Positions 44,201-53,261 of a DNA stretch of 64,000 bases are shown in pieces; the first letter of the stretch is position 1; each line of letters begins with the position of its first letter. Made by a program: the position numbers and the translations under genes. The notes beneath the pieces were generated by a model. That model saw nothing but the letters and a program-made list of their open reading frames with translations. It was not told where the DNA came from and did no database searches. The stretch is from Sphingomonas edaphi (GTDB lineage: Bacteria; Pseudomonadota; Alphaproteobacteria; Sphingomonadales; Sphingomonadaceae). The stretch is taken from positions 124,001 through 188,000 of the forward strand of contig NZ_QXTF01000002.1 of the NCBI RefSeq assembly GCF_003583725.1. Direction: 5' to 3'.

Positions 44201-46579
44201 CACCATGGTGTTGATCGTGTTCTTGAGCGCAAGAATTTCGCCCTTCACGTCCACGGTGATCTTCTTTGAAAGGTCGCCCTTGGCCACGGCGGTCGTAACG
44301 TCGGCGATGTTGCGCACCTGGCCGGTCAGGTTGTCAGCCATCAGATTCACATTGTCGGTCAGGTCCTTCCATGTGCCGCCGACACCGCGCACCTGGGCCT
44401 GGCCGCCCAACTTGCCCTCGGTGCCCACTTCGCGGGCAACGCGCGTCACTTCGGATGCGAACGAATTCAGCTGGTCGACCATCGTGTTGATGGTGTTTTT
44501 GAGCTCGAGGATTTCACCCTTCACGTCGACGGTGATCTTCTTGGACAAGTCGCCAGACGCGACGGCGGTCGTCACTTCGGCGATGTTGCGCACCTGTCCC
44601 GTCAGATTCGCGGCCATGGCGTTCACGTTGTCGGTCAGATCTTTCCACGTGCCGCCGACGCCTTCCACCTGGGCCTGACCGCCGAGGCGCCCCTCGGTGC
44701 CCACTTCGCGGGCAACGCGCGTCACTTCGGACGCGAACGAGTTGAGCTGGTCGACCATCGTGTTGATGGTGTTTTTGAGCTCGAGGATTTCACCCTTCAC
44801 GTCGACCGTGATTTTCTTGGAAAGATCGCCGCGCGCCACGGCAGTCGTCACTTCGGCGATGTTGCGCACCTGGCCCGTCAGGTTACCGGCCATGGCGTTC
44901 ACGTTGTCGGTCAAATCCTTCCAAGTGCCGCCAACGCCTTCCACCTGGGCCTGACCGCCCAGCTTGCCTTCTGTGCCGACTTCGCGGGCCACACGGGTCA
45001 CCTCGGATGCGAAAGAGTTGAGCTGGTCCACCATGACGTTGATGGTGTCTTTCAGCTCCAAAATCTCGCCGCGCACTTCCACGGTAATTTTCTTCGACAA
45101 GTCACCGCGAGCAACAGCGGTCGTCACTTCGGCAATGTTTCGGACCTGGCCGGTCAGGTTGGCTGCCATCAGGTTCACATTGTCGGTAAGATCCGCCCAG
45201 GTGCCGGCGACGCCGGGCACCTGCGCCTGACCGCCAAGGCGGCCTTCGGTACCAACTTCGCGGGCCACGCGGGTCACTTCAGACGCAAAGCTGTTTAGCT
45301 GGTCGACCATCGTGTTGATGGTGTTCTTCAACTCTAGAATTTCGCCCTTCACGTCCACCGTGATCTTCTTCGACAAGTCGCCGGACGCGACGGCGGTCGT
45401 CACTTCAGCGATGTTACGGACCTGCCCGGTGAGGTTGTCCGCCATGAGATTCACATTGTCGGTCAAGTCCGCCCAGGTTCCGGCGACGCCGGGCACCTGC
45501 GCCTGGCCGCCGAGCTTACCTTCGGTGCCTACTTCGCGGGCAACGCGGGTCACTTCGGACGCGAACGAGTTGAGCTGGTCGACCATCGTGTTGATGGTGT
45601 TTTTGAGCTCGAGGATTTCACCCTTCACGTCGACCGTGATCTTCTTCGACAAGTCGCCAGACGCGACGGCGGTCGTGACTTCAGCGATATTGCGCACCTG
45701 ACCCGTCAGGTTCGCTGCCATCGAGTTCACATTTTCGGTAAGATCTCGCCACGTCCCGGCGACGCCTTCGACGCGCGCCTGGCCGCCGAGCTTACCTTCG
45801 GTGCCTACTTCGCGGGCAACGCGGGTCACTTCGGAGGCGAACGAGTTGAGCTGGTCGACCATCGTGTTAATGGTGTTTTTGAGCTCGAGGATTTCACCCT
45901 TCACGTCGACGGTGATTTTCTTGGACAGATCGCCCGACGCGACGGCGGTCGTCACTTCGGCGATGTTGCGCACTTGTCCCGTCAGGTTCGCAGCCATCAG
46001 GTTCACGTTGTCCGTGAGGTCTTTCCACGTCCCCGCGACGCCTTTCACGTTCGCCTGCCCGCCCAGCTTGCCTTCCGTGCCGACTTCGCGGGCCACGCGG
46101 GTCACTTCAGACGCGAAGGAGCCAAGCTGCTCGACCATCGCGTTCACGACCTTGCCGATACGCAGGAACTCGCCGCGAAGCGCGCGCCCTTCGATTTCGA
46201 CGGTCATCGATTGCGACAGGTCGCCCTTCGCGACTGCGCCGATGACGCGGGCGACCTCTGTGATCGGCTGGACCATGTCGTCGACCAGCTCGTTGACGGC
46301 GCGAAGCTTGGTTTCCCACCCGCCACTCGCCCCCCGCACCTTAGCGCGATGGCCAATCTTGCCTTCCTTGCCAACCGTAGTGGACAGCCGCTCGAATTCT
46401 TCGGTGATTTGCTGGTTAAGGCCGACGACCTCGTTGAACAGTGCGGCAATCTCGCTGTCTTCGTCGGACCCGTCTTCGGGGAGGCGGACGGTAAAGTCAC
46501 CGCGCCGCAAGCGTCGAAGTGCGGAAATCAATTGCCTGCGCGAAACGCCATACTCCGAGCGCGGGCCTTGCTTGTTCAT
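41207..46579 (-). CDS. Poly-HAMP soluble hybrid histidine kinase
   Basis: A 1790-residue cytoplasmic kinase without membrane segments. A divergent N-terminal part is followed from about residue 100 to 985 by nine similar 92-residue units (the HAMP-like [20 protein letters not shown] and the [17 protein letters not shown] helix), seven of them nearly identical. Next come a GAF-type domain (about 990-1160), a long coiled coil (1165-1230), HisKA with H1240 in [10 protein letters not shown], an ATPase domain and two receivers ([10 protein letters not shown] and [12 protein letters not shown]). HAMP arrays pass conformational signals, and fungal Nik1-type osmosensing kinases have this layout. ATG at 46579 follows AGAGG. 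Confidence 0.92.
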   Translation of the reverse strand: MNKQGPRSEYGVSRRQLISALRRLRRGDFTVRLPEDGSDEDSEIAALFNEVVGLNQQITEEFERLSTTVGKEGKIGHRAKVRGASGGWETKLRAVNELVDDMVQPITEVARVIGAVAKGDLSQSMTVEIEGRALRGEFLRIGKVVNAMVEQLGSFASEVTRVAREVGTEGKLGGQANVKGVAGTWKDLTDNVNLMAANLTGQVRNIAEVTTAVASGDLSKKITVDVKGEILELKNTINTMVDQLNSFASEVTRVAREVGTEGKLGGQARVEGVAGTWRDLTENVNSMAANLTGQVRNIAEVTTAVASGDLSKKITVDVKGEILELKNTINTMVDQLNSFASEVTRVAREVGTEGKLGGQAQVPGVAGTWADLTDNVNLMADNLTGQVRNIAEVTTAVASGDLSKKITVDVKGEILELKNTINTMVDQLNSFASEVTRVAREVGTEGRLGGQAQVPGVAGTWADLTDNVNLMAANLTGQVRNIAEVTTAVARGDLSKKITVEVRGEILELKDTINVMVDQLNSFASEVTRVAREVGTEGKLGGQAQVEGVGGTWKDLTDNVNAMAGNLTGQVRNIAEVTTAVARGDLSKKITVDVKGEILELKNTINTMVDQLNSFASEVTRVAREVGTEGRLGGQAQVEGVGGTWKDLTDNVNAMAANLTGQVRNIAEVTTAVASGDLSKKITVDVKGEILELKNTINTMVDQLNSFASEVTRVAREVGTEGKLGGQAQVRGVGGTWKDLTDNVNLMADNLTGQVRNIADVTTAVAKGDLSKKITVDVKGEILALKNTINTMVDQLNGFASEVTRVAREVGTEGKLGGQAHVPGVAGTWKDLTDNVNFMATNLTNQVRGIADVVTAVAQGNLKRKLTFDAKGEIAALAETINGMIETLSTFGDQVTNMAREVGVEGRLGGQARVPGAAGLWRDLTDNVNAMATNLTNQVRSIAEVATAVTKGDLTRSIAVEASGEMAALKDNINEMILNLKDQTLKNAEQDWLKTNLARFSRMLQGERDLATISNLIMSELAPLVNAQYGVFYIANQDEGATKLDLVASYGAENRQELKNSFELREGLIGQAAANKRAMQLNKVPGDFIKIGSGLGTASPANVNILPALFEDEVKAVIELASFEEFNETHNSFLAQLMETVGIVLNTIAATMRTEELLKESQLLTQELQARQTELTTKQEELHNTNEELQEKAQLLENEKRQVEAKNFEIDMARRAVEEKAEQLALTSKYKSEFLANMSHELRTPLNSLLILSKLLADNQQGNLNAKQMEFARTIHSAGTDLLNLINDILDLSKIESGTVSIEIGDMPLAALKQHVERTFRQLASEKGLEFDVEFASSLPATVRTDEKRLQQIVLNLLSNAFKFTSHGNVTVEVKAASSGWSKSHPVLRDAESAISISVTDTGIGIPEDKQKLIFEAFQQADGTTSRKYGGTGLGLSISREIARLLGGELQVSSVPGKGSTFTLYIPIESPAVATLALPASSTADMVEGEQRALVSFAPADDRADIKDEPFILIVEDDPTFATILLELGHDAGLKGVISSAGSGTVSMVRKMRPSAVTLDLGLSDIDGFVLLDLLRHDPDTADIPVYVISGAEQAAHALTIGAAGVIEKPAAQEKLAKLFADIAAGAAKGRKKASPKRAATAKLQQIPELAGTRILIIDDDIRNIYSLTSVLEAHDVKVLHAERGAAGISILETVPDVDVALVDIMMPEMDGYETMRRIRSKPEIANIPLIAVTAKAMKDDRQKCLDAGASDYIAKPVDIDLLLALMRVWIGRAKTGKRGGKSKRVSKAA
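43700..46190 (-). repeat. Tandem 276-base coding repeats (HAMP units)
   Basis: About nine tandem copies of 276 bases inside the poly-HAMP kinase gene. The same word (starting GTTGAGCTGG on the plus strand) recurs at 44741, 45569 and 45845, that is at distances of 828 and 276 bases. Units in the middle are nearly identical; the first and last are diverged. Recombination between units could change copy number in frame. Confidence 0.9.
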
Positions 46580-46634
46580 GCGCACCTCTCAACCGGCAAA
46601 AAGACGGGAGAGTACGACACACCCTCCCCGAAGG

Positions 46635-46644
46635 GGGAATTCCC
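46635..46644. repeat. Palindrome upstream of the poly-HAMP kinase
   Basis: GGGAATTCCC, a perfect 10-base palindrome 56-65 bases upstream of the kinase start codon, next to CCCC-gaa-GGGG and a second GAATTC. It lies in the 203-base gap before the divergent winged-helix gene and may be a regulator site for either gene. Confidence 0.4.
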
Positions 46645-46782
46645 GGAATTCTTATCGGTTCCATTCTTCAAACAACTTTGATGGTTGATGGCATCTTTGC
46701 CACAGCGGGTTGCCTCGCGCGTCACGGCAGCTAGAAAAGCTACCTTCGATCACTTTAAATGTGCGAGCGACAAATCCCCGGC

Positions 46783-47154
46783 ATGCCGAGCGATTCCTAC
46801 ATCAAATCTTTTATTAGCAGTAGTTTCCGCTCGGTCTGGGCTATCGACCTTATCCAGTTCCTTCATTCGGAGCCTGCGCGAACCCACTCACGCGATGAGT
46901 TGATCGATGCGCTTCGCGCGAGCGATTCCGTTGTTGGGCAATGCATGGAGTCATTGCTTGCTGCCGGGCTAATTACGCTCACCGATGAGGGGCAGGTTGG
47001 CTTGCGAACTAGCGATCCCCGGACGGCTGAAATGATCGCGGCGTCGATCGACTTTTACACTAAGAGTCCGGACAAGGTGCGGCGGATCATTGTTTCGAAT
47101 ACAGTGCCGGGAATAACCGCGTTCGCCGACGCGTTTCGTCTGCGGAAGGATTGA
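46783..47154 (+). CDS. Small winged-helix-like protein
   Basis: A 123-residue protein (131 if the ATG at 46759 is used). The sequence YIKSFISSSFRSVWAIDLIQFLHSE, THSRDELIDALRASDSVV and CMESLLAAGLITLTDEGQVGLR reads as three helices and a wing, a winged helix-turn-helix like those predicting ends of MarR or PadR-type regulators. No family is firmly recognised. It is divergent from the poly-HAMP kinase and is followed after 3 bases by the first DUF5985 gene, so it may regulate or be co-expressed with these membrane proteins. Confidence 0.65.
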   Translation: MPSDSYIKSFISSSFRSVWAIDLIQFLHSEPARTHSRDELIDALRASDSVVGQCMESLLAAGLITLTDEGQVGLRTSDPRTAEMIAASIDFYTKSPDKVRRIIVSNTVPGITAFADAFRLRKD

Positions 47155-47157
47155 ACC

Positions 47158-47436
47158 ATGGACCTTTCGTTTCCGACGGCCGTCTATCTGCTCTGTTTCT
47201 TGACCAGCCTCGCGTGCGCGGCCTTGCTAGGCCGCAGTTATCTCCGCAACAGGTCGTCGATGCTCTTGTGGAGTGCGTTGTGTTTCGCGCTCCTTGCACT
47301 GGCGAATCTGTTTGTCGTGCTCGACATGGTCGTTTTCCCAGACGTGAACTTCCGGCTGGCAAGGTTGTGGTCGTCGTTTGCCGCCGTTGCCGTGCTTCTT
47401 TTTGGATTTATCTGGGGCATGGAGGATGACCGATGA
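47158..47436 (+). CDS. DUF5985 family membrane protein (first copy)
   Basis: A 92-residue protein with three predicted membrane segments: TAVYLLCFLTSLACAALL, LLWSALCFALLALANLFVVLDMVVF and LARLWSSFAAVAVLLFGFIW. This matches the small DUF5985 family. Function unknown. It is translated with a 4-base overlap to a second member. Its position near the poly-HAMP kinase suggests it might pass a membrane signal to that soluble kinase, which is speculation. Confidence 0.75.
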   Translation: MDLSFPTAVYLLCFLTSLACAALLGRSYLRNRSSMLLWSALCFALLALANLFVVLDMVVFPDVNFRLARLWSSFAAVAVLLFGFIWGMEDDR

Positions 47437-47708
47437 CGAACGACTTCCTCGCCGGTGCGATTTCGATGGGCTATGCGATCGCGGCCCTTATGTTCCTAAA
47501 ATTCTGGCGCCGTACGCGGGAAGGCCTATTCTTGGCCTTTTCGGCGGCATTTCTCCTCCTCGGACTCAATCAGGCGCTGCTGACTTTCACCCGCGTTCCG
47601 GTGGAAGAGCGCAGCTCGCTGTATCTCATCCGGCTGGCGGCATTCATGCTGATCATCTTAGCTTTCTGGGTAAAAAATCGCCGGGCATCGATCGATAAGC
47701 GGCAATAA
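47433..47708 (+). CDS. DUF5985 family membrane protein (second copy)
   Basis: A 91-residue, three-segment membrane protein (FLAGAISMGYAIAALMFLKFW, FLAFSAAFLLLGLNQALL, LYLIRLAAFMLIILAFWV) resembling the DUF5985 group and, more distantly, its upstream neighbour. The ATG overlaps the stop of the first copy (ATGA), so both are probably made in equal amounts and could form a heteromer. Function unknown. Confidence 0.75.
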   Translation: MTNDFLAGAISMGYAIAALMFLKFWRRTREGLFLAFSAAFLLLGLNQALLTFTRVPVEERSSLYLIRLAAFMLIILAFWVKNRRASIDKRQ

Positions 47709-47718
47709 TTCGTATGCA
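47705..47718. promoter_or_regulatory. LacI-operator-like half palindrome before zwf
   Basis: ATAATTCGTATGCA: its right half GTATGCA is identical to that of the site between the transporters, and 11 bases (ATTCGTATGCA) agree in all. The left half is poor (3 of 7). It ends 51 bases before the zwf start. Shared sequence with the sugar locus suggests common control by the LacI protein. Confidence 0.45.
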
Positions 47719-47769
47719 CGACCCCTGTCGGCCTTCGCATCGGTGCGAGGAAGCGCTTAGGGTCACGCA

Positions 47770-49227
47770 ATGACAATCCAGAAAGTTTCCACCCTGTTGC
47801 TGTTTGGCGCGACAGGGGACCTGTCCCATCGCATGTTGCTGCCGTCACTGTACGGCCTCGACGTTGACGGCCTGTTGCCGGAAAAGCTGAAGATCGTCGG
47901 TACCGCGCGAAGTGAGCTCGATGACGATTCGTTTCGTGCCTCGGCAGTAGCAGCGCTACGGGAACATGTGCCGACGGATTTCTTCGATCACTCACGTGCC
48001 GATCAGTTTGCCGCGCGCCTTTCCTACGTCCAACTCGACGCAAAGGATAAGCCGGGTTTCGCAAAGCTCGCGGAGCGGATCGATCCGGCCGACGGATTGG
48101 CGATTTTCCTGTCCACGGCGCCATCGCTTTTTGAGCCGACGATTCAAGGACTGGCGTCAGCAGGGCTTGCCGGGGACGAGGTCCGCCTCGCACTAGAAAA
48201 GCCGCTCGGGTCAAATCTCGCCTCGAGCCGCGAAATCAACGATGCAGTCGCGGCGGAGTTTCCGGAGGAACGCACTTTCCGCATCGACCATTATCTGGGC
48301 AAGGAGACGGTCCAGAACCTCCTGGCGCTGCGCTTCGCCAATGTCGCGTTCGAACCGTTGTGGAATTCAGCGCACATCGATCATGTCCAAATCAGCGTTG
48401 CGGAAACTGTCGGGCTTGAGGGCCGCAGCGATTATTATGACGGTTCCGGCGCGCTGCGCGATATGGTGCAGAACCATATGCTGCAACTGCTTGCGCTTGT
48501 CGCAATGGAGCCGCCTGCCGACTTCGATGCCACGAGTATTCGCGATGAAAAGGTGAAGGTGCTTCGTTCGCTCCGTCCGATCGGCCCGGACGATGTGCCG
48601 AACCACGTTGTCACGGGACAGTTTGGTGCAGGCGCTATCGGCGACCAGCCGGTGAAGGCCTATGCCGAGGAGCTTGGCCGCACATCGCAGACTGAAACGT
48701 TCGTCGCCTTGAAGGCCCATGTCGAAAATTGGCGTTGGGCAGGCGTTCCCTTCTATCTCCGCACCGGCAAGCGGATGCCGGCGCGAAAGACGGAAATCTT
48801 TATCCAGTTCAAATGCATTCCCCATTCGATCTTCGCCAAGCGTGGCGCGAAAACGCGGCCAAACAAGCTGGTCATCTCAATCCAGCCGGAGGAAAATATC
48901 CGCCTGATGGTGATGGCCAAGACGCCCGGCCTCGATCGCGAAGGAATCCGATTGCGCGAAGTTCCATTGGACGTCGGGCTTCGCGATGCATTCGCCGATA
49001 CGCGGCGGCGGATTGCCTATGAGCGATTGTTGCTGGACTTGATCGATGGCGATCCAACGCTTTTCGTGCGTCGCGATGAGGTCGAGGCGCAGTGGCAGTG
49101 GATCGATGGCGTCCGAGCTTCCTGGGAGCAGACGGGGCTGGAACCCAAGGTCTATGGCGCTGGCAGCTGGGGACCGTCAGCGGCTATCGCGTTGACGGAG
49201 CGCGATGGGGTGCAATGGCATGACTAG
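47770..49227 (+). CDS. zwf: Glucose-6-phosphate dehydrogenase
   Basis: A 485-residue enzyme that oxidises glucose 6-phosphate to 6-phosphogluconolactone, the entry into the Entner-Doudoroff route. FGATGDLSHRMLLPSLY is the nucleotide-binding start (the usual GASGDLA motif read as GATGDLS), and RIDHYLGKETVQN carries the substrate Lys and the catalytic His region. It overlaps edd by 8 bases, giving zwf-edd-eda. An operator-like sequence upstream connects it with the maltodextrin locus. Confidence 0.96.
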   Translation: MTIQKVSTLLLFGATGDLSHRMLLPSLYGLDVDGLLPEKLKIVGTARSELDDDSFRASAVAALREHVPTDFFDHSRADQFAARLSYVQLDAKDKPGFAKLAERIDPADGLAIFLSTAPSLFEPTIQGLASAGLAGDEVRLALEKPLGSNLASSREINDAVAAEFPEERTFRIDHYLGKETVQNLLALRFANVAFEPLWNSAHIDHVQISVAETVGLEGRSDYYDGSGALRDMVQNHMLQLLALVAMEPPADFDATSIRDEKVKVLRSLRPIGPDDVPNHVVTGQFGAGAIGDQPVKAYAEELGRTSQTETFVALKAHVENWRWAGVPFYLRTGKRMPARKTEIFIQFKCIPHSIFAKRGAKTRPNKLVISIQPEENIRLMVMAKTPGLDREGIRLREVPLDVGLRDAFADTRRRIAYERLLLDLIDGDPTLFVRRDEVEAQWQWIDGVRASWEQTGLEPKVYGAGSWGPSAAIALTERDGVQWHD

Positions 49228-51034
49228 GCTCGACCCGCGCGTTGCTGCTGTCACCGATCGCGTCATTGAGCGCTCGAAGCCGCGCCGAATAAGATATCTG
49301 GAGCTGATGGCGGCGGAAGCCGATGCGGGGATCAGCCGCCCGCGTCTCTCATGCGGCAACTTCGCTCACGGCTTCGCCGCCGCCGGCGAAGACAAGGACG
49401 TCATTCGCCACATGCGCGGCCCGAATATTGGGATCGTTACAGCCTATAACGACATGCTGTCGGCGCATCAGCCCTACGGCCGCTATCCCGAGCAGATGAA
49501 GCTGTTTGCGCGCGAAGTCGGCGCTACTGCCCAAGTCGCCGGCGGGACGCCCGCAATGTGCGACGGCGTGACGCAGGGGCAGGCAGGCATGGACCTGTCG
49601 CTTTTCAGCCGCGACATCATCGCGATGTCCACGGCGGTGGCATTGAGCCATGGGATGTTCGACGGAATCGCGCTGCTGGGCATATGCGACAAGATCGTGC
49701 CCGGCCTGTTGATCGGAGCGCTTCGGTTCGGGCACCTTCCGGCGCTGCTGGTCCCCGCGGGCCCGATGCCTTCGGGGCTCGCCAACAAGGAAAAGCAGCG
49801 TGTCCGGCAGCTTTTTGCGGAGGGCAAGGTCGGCAAGGAAGAACTGCTGCAGGCCGAGGCGGCGTCCTACCACGGCGCCGGGACCTGCACCTTTTATGGT
49901 ACCGCCAACAGCAATCAAATGATGATGGAGCTGATGGGCCTCCACATACCCGGCGCGGCCTTCGTCAATCCCGGAACGCCCTTGCGCCAGGCGCTAACAC
50001 GTGCGGCGGTCCACCGTGTTGCGCAACTCGCGGCCGAAAAGCAGCGCCCACTGGCACAGGTCATCGACGAGCGCGCAATCGTCAACGCCGCGGTCGGGCT
50101 ACTGGCAACGGGCGGGTCGACCAATCATGCGATCCATATCCCGGCGATCGCTCGAGCTGCCGGCATTTCGATCGATTGGCAGGACCTAGCCGAACTGTCG
50201 GAAGCCGTCCCGCTCATCGCCCGCGTTTATCCGAACGGCTCAGGCGACGTGAACGACTTCCATCACGCGGGAGGGATGGCCTTTACCGCTCGAACATTGC
50301 TGGATGCAGGCCTGTTGCACTCCGACATCCTGACTGCGGGGGCCGACAGCTTTGACGCATTCGCAACCGCCCCGTGCCTCGATGGCGACGTTCTGGTGTG
50401 GGACAAGGTTGATCAGAGTGCCAATCTGGAAATGTTGCGCCCGACCGTCGAGCCGTTTCTGGCCGATGGCGGCATGCGTCTGGTAACCGGCAACCTCGGT
50501 CGCGCCATTTTCAAGACGAGTGCTGTGGGCCCTGACCGTTGGACGATCGAGGCGCCGTGCCGCATTTTTTCGGACCAGGACCAGGTCTTGGCTGCCTTCA
50601 AGGCCGGTGAACTCGACCGGGACGTCATCGTCGTCGTGCGCTTCCAGGGCCCGCGCGCCAACGGGATGCCTGAACTTCACAAGCTGACGCCACCGCTCGG
50701 CGTGCTGCAGGACAAGGGTTTCAACGTGGCGCTCGTCACCGATGGTCGGATGTCCGGGGCCAGTGGCAAAGTGCCTGCCGCGATCCACTGTTGCCCCGAA
50801 GCGCTCAATGGCGGCCACTTGGCTCGCCTGCGCGATGGCGACGTAATCCGGCTGTGTGGTCACGACGGCCTCCTGGAGGCCATGGATGTCGACCTTTCCA
50901 CCCGGGAGGCTGCATCGTTGCCTCCGCCACCGGTCGGGACGGGACGCGAGCTGTTCGCCTTCATGCGGCTGACCGCCGACGATGCCGAGCTGGGCGGGTC
51001 GGCGATGCTGCACGCTATGGAAGAGGTCATATGA
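49220..51034 (+). CDS. edd: Phosphogluconate dehydratase
   Basis: A 604-residue enzyme that converts 6-phosphogluconate to 2-keto-3-deoxy-6-phosphogluconate, with an iron-sulfur cluster. ILVD/Edd family motifs are visible: [25 protein letters not shown] (Cys ligand), [11 protein letters not shown] (Cys ligand), [15 protein letters not shown] (Cys ligand) and [18 protein letters not shown]. The start at ATG 49220 lies within the zwf end. It overlaps eda by ATGA. Confidence 0.96.
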   Translation: MTRLDPRVAAVTDRVIERSKPRRIRYLELMAAEADAGISRPRLSCGNFAHGFAAAGEDKDVIRHMRGPNIGIVTAYNDMLSAHQPYGRYPEQMKLFAREVGATAQVAGGTPAMCDGVTQGQAGMDLSLFSRDIIAMSTAVALSHGMFDGIALLGICDKIVPGLLIGALRFGHLPALLVPAGPMPSGLANKEKQRVRQLFAEGKVGKEELLQAEAASYHGAGTCTFYGTANSNQMMMELMGLHIPGAAFVNPGTPLRQALTRAAVHRVAQLAAEKQRPLAQVIDERAIVNAAVGLLATGGSTNHAIHIPAIARAAGISIDWQDLAELSEAVPLIARVYPNGSGDVNDFHHAGGMAFTARTLLDAGLLHSDILTAGADSFDAFATAPCLDGDVLVWDKVDQSANLEMLRPTVEPFLADGGMRLVTGNLGRAIFKTSAVGPDRWTIEAPCRIFSDQDQVLAAFKAGELDRDVIVVVRFQGPRANGMPELHKLTPPLGVLQDKGFNVALVTDGRMSGASGKVPAAIHCCPEALNGGHLARLRDGDVIRLCGHDGLLEAMDVDLSTREAASLPPPPVGTGRELFAFMRLTADDAELGGSAMLHAMEEVI

Positions 51035-51660
51035 CGGCCCAGACGATCGACCAGATCATGCGAATGGTGCCGGTGATCCCCGTTTTGGTGATGGATGGAC
51101 CGCTCGATCCGTGCGCGCTGGCGGAAACGCTCGTTGAAGCGGGGTTGCCCGTTATCGAGGTGACGCTTCGCACTCCGAATGCGCTCGACGCAATCCGCGC
51201 CATGAGTGCGGTACCGGGCGCGGTGGTAGGAGCGGGCACGGTGCTGAACAGGGAAATGCTCAATGATGCCATCGCCGCGGGTTCGCAGTTCATCGTCTCG
51301 CCCGGCCTCACCGATGCACTGGGGAAGGCAGCCATCGCATCGGGCGTGCCATATCTTCCCGGTGTCGCCAATGCAGGTGACATCATGCGCGGTCTGGATC
51401 TCGGCCTGAATCGCTTCAAGTTTTTCCCGGCGGAGGCGGCTGGCGGCCTTCCCGCGCTGAAGTCGCTGGCGAGTGTCTTTGGCCAGGCGCGCTTCTGTCC
51501 GACAGGGGGAATCACAGAGGCCAGCGCTCTACAATGGCTCGGCCATCCCTCTGTCCTATGTGTAGGCGGGAGCTGGCTCGTCCCGTCAGGCGAGGCCAGC
51601 CTTGACGCTGTTGCTTCCCGGGCCAGGGCGGCGGCAGCGTTCCACGCATCGAAGCCGTAA
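51031..51660 (+). CDS. eda: KDPG aldolase
   Basis: A 209-residue class I aldolase splitting 2-keto-3-deoxy-6-phosphogluconate to pyruvate and glyceraldehyde 3-phosphate. VIPVLVMDG, IEVTLRTPNALDAI (Glu and Arg of the active site), GAGTVLNREML, VSPGLTDAL, and the Schiff-base Lys in LNRFKFFPAEAAGG are seen, with CPTGGI at the phosphate site. It completes the zwf-edd-eda unit. Confidence 0.96.
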   Translation: MTAQTIDQIMRMVPVIPVLVMDGPLDPCALAETLVEAGLPVIEVTLRTPNALDAIRAMSAVPGAVVGAGTVLNREMLNDAIAAGSQFIVSPGLTDALGKAAIASGVPYLPGVANAGDIMRGLDLGLNRFKFFPAEAAGGLPALKSLASVFGQARFCPTGGITEASALQWLGHPSVLCVGGSWLVPSGEASLDAVASRARAAAAFHASKP

Positions 51661-51696
51661 CGAAACCTCGCGCGGCCTCGCAACGTTGGGGAGGCA

Positions 51697-52452
51697 ATGT
51701 ACCAGCCCCGACCCACCATCCGAGACCGAATCGCAACTGTTGTGCTAGTGGTTGCGATCCACCTCGGACTTGCGTTCGCGCTGATCAACCTGTCGGGTCC
51801 GGTGCGGGACAATCTGCCTAGCGAGGTCGTTGAGATATTCGACGTAACGGAACCTCCACCGCCCCCGCCAGTGGTCGAGGAAATCCCGAAACCTGAAGAG
51901 TCCAAGCCGGAACGCGAAGAGGGCGCGGCATCTCCAAAGAACATCGAGAGTAAGGCAACGCCGGTCGTCGCGCCGAAACCGCCGATTTCGCTACCCATTC
52001 CCCCGCCAATGCCGGTTTCCCAGACGCCGGGGCAGGGCAGCGAAAGCACGCAGGGCGCCTCGGACGTTGTGGGTCCTGGAACCGGCGCTGGCGGTGAGGG
52101 GACGGGCACCGGCAGCGGCGGATCGGGAAGCGGCACGGGCGGCGGCGGCGGCGGCGGTACCGGTGCGGGCGTGAAACTGGTGCGGGGTATAACGAACCGC
52201 GACTATCCGCCGGCCATCCAGCGAAGTTGGCCGCGCGGTGGCCGAGTCTTCGTCCGCGTCAGGGTGCAGCCTGATGGACGCGTTAGCCAGTGTGACGTGA
52301 TGCGCTCGTTCGGCGACAAGGCAGTCGATCAATGGACCTGCAGCTTGGTAATGAGCCGGGGCCAGTTCCGACCTGCCACGGACTCCAGTGGCAAGCCCAT
52401 CGCGGCCTGGTTCGGGTATGTGCAAAGCGATGTTGGCCGCTTCGACCGCTAG
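51697..52452 (+). CDS. Energy transducer TonB
   Basis: A 251-residue TonB-type protein. An N-terminal membrane anchor (RIATVVLVVAIHLGLAFALINL) is followed by a Pro/Glu/Lys-rich stretch (residues about 50-105), a Gly/Ser/Thr-rich spacer (about 120-155) and a C-terminal TonB domain (RDYPPAIQRSWPRGGRVFVRVRV...PDGRVSQCDV). Its place between eda and pgl may mean that it energises the sugar receptor of the maltodextrin locus, but TonB proteins can serve many receptors. The ATG has GGGGAGG 6 bases upstream. Confidence 0.85.
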   Translation: MYQPRPTIRDRIATVVLVVAIHLGLAFALINLSGPVRDNLPSEVVEIFDVTEPPPPPPVVEEIPKPEESKPEREEGAASPKNIESKATPVVAPKPPISLPIPPPMPVSQTPGQGSESTQGASDVVGPGTGAGGEGTGTGSGGSGSGTGGGGGGGTGAGVKLVRGITNRDYPPAIQRSWPRGGRVFVRVRVQPDGRVSQCDVMRSFGDKAVDQWTCSLVMSRGQFRPATDSSGKPIAAWFGYVQSDVGRFDR

Positions 52453-52503
52453 GCAAGCGCGGCGGCTTTCCCTACAGGGCCGCCATCAGCAGGAGCCGTG
52501 ACG

Positions 52504-53205
52504 ATGATCGAAGCCGAGTGGTGGGACTATGACGACGCCGACGAGATGGCGGAGGCCGTCGCCGGCGACATCGGCTTCATCATCGAAAGCGCGCTCGACG
52601 CGCGCGGAGAGGCACTGATCGCGGTCCCCGGCGGCAAGACTCCGCTGCCAATCTACGAAAAGTTGGCGCAGGCCCGTCTTAACTGGAAGAAAGTCACGAT
52701 CATCCCAACCGACGATCGGCTCGTTCCATTGAGCGATGAAAAGTCGAACGTCCGCGCCATCGCCCAGGCTTTTCTGCCGACAGGCGCCCGCGTGTTCCCG
52801 ATCACCAGCGATATCAGCGACTACAAGCTTGCCGGAAACTCGGCGAATGCGAAGCTCGCCGACCTTAAATTTCCGCTGGATCTTGCCTGGCTCGGCGTCG
52901 GCAGCGATGGCCACACTGCCTCCATCTTTCCCGGCCCCGATCTCGACGAAGCGCTTAACTCGCCCAAGGGCCGCCATGCCGTCGGCGTCATGCCGGATCC
53001 GCTTCCGCCGGAAGCGCCATTCGCCCGCGTCACGCTGACTCGCTCCGCCATCCTTTCCGCCCGGACTGTGCTGATCACTGTCACCGGAGAGGAGAAAAAG
53101 GCTTTGCTGGAACAGGCAATCGAGGACGGGCAGTCGTCGAAACTGCCGATTGGCCGTGTGCTGGCCGAAGCTGAGCAGCCGATCGACATTCACTGGGCCG
53201 CCTGA
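52504..53205 (+). CDS. pgl: 6-phosphogluconolactonase
   Basis: A 233-residue DevB-type lactonase that hydrolyses 6-phosphogluconolactone between the Zwf and Edd steps. AVPGGKTPLPIYEKL, TDDRLVPLSDEKSN, and LGVGSDGHTASIFPG contain the binding and catalytic residues (the final His in DGHTAS). The ATG at 52504 has GGAG 8 bases upstream; a GTG at 52498 is an alternative. It is separated from eda by the tonB-type gene. Confidence 0.94.
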   Translation: MIEAEWWDYDDADEMAEAVAGDIGFIIESALDARGEALIAVPGGKTPLPIYEKLAQARLNWKKVTIIPTDDRLVPLSDEKSNVRAIAQAFLPTGARVFPITSDISDYKLAGNSANAKLADLKFPLDLAWLGVGSDGHTASIFPGPDLDEALNSPKGRHAVGVMPDPLPPEAPFARVTLTRSAILSARTVLITVTGEEKKALLEQAIEDGQSSKLPIGRVLAEAEQPIDIHWAA

Positions 53206-53261
53206 TGGGAGGAGGCAAGGGCCGTCGACCTAACTAGCTTTGCTGTGCCTGCCGCTAGGCG

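Noticed and set aside
43700-46190. Regular 276-base repeats considered as CRISPR or satellite DNA
   Set aside because: They are in-frame coding repeats of HAMP units with no unique spacers.
46651-46660. GGAAC on the minus strand upstream of the poly-HAMP kinase considered as an EcfG promoter
   Set aside because: No CGTT follows at 16-17 bases; only AATT-type sequence is found.
42192-46688. Several long plus-strand frames opposite the poly-HAMP kinase, some repeated every 276 bases
   Set aside because: They repeat because the kinase gene repeats; their sequence is Ser/Arg/Thr-rich shadow without signals.
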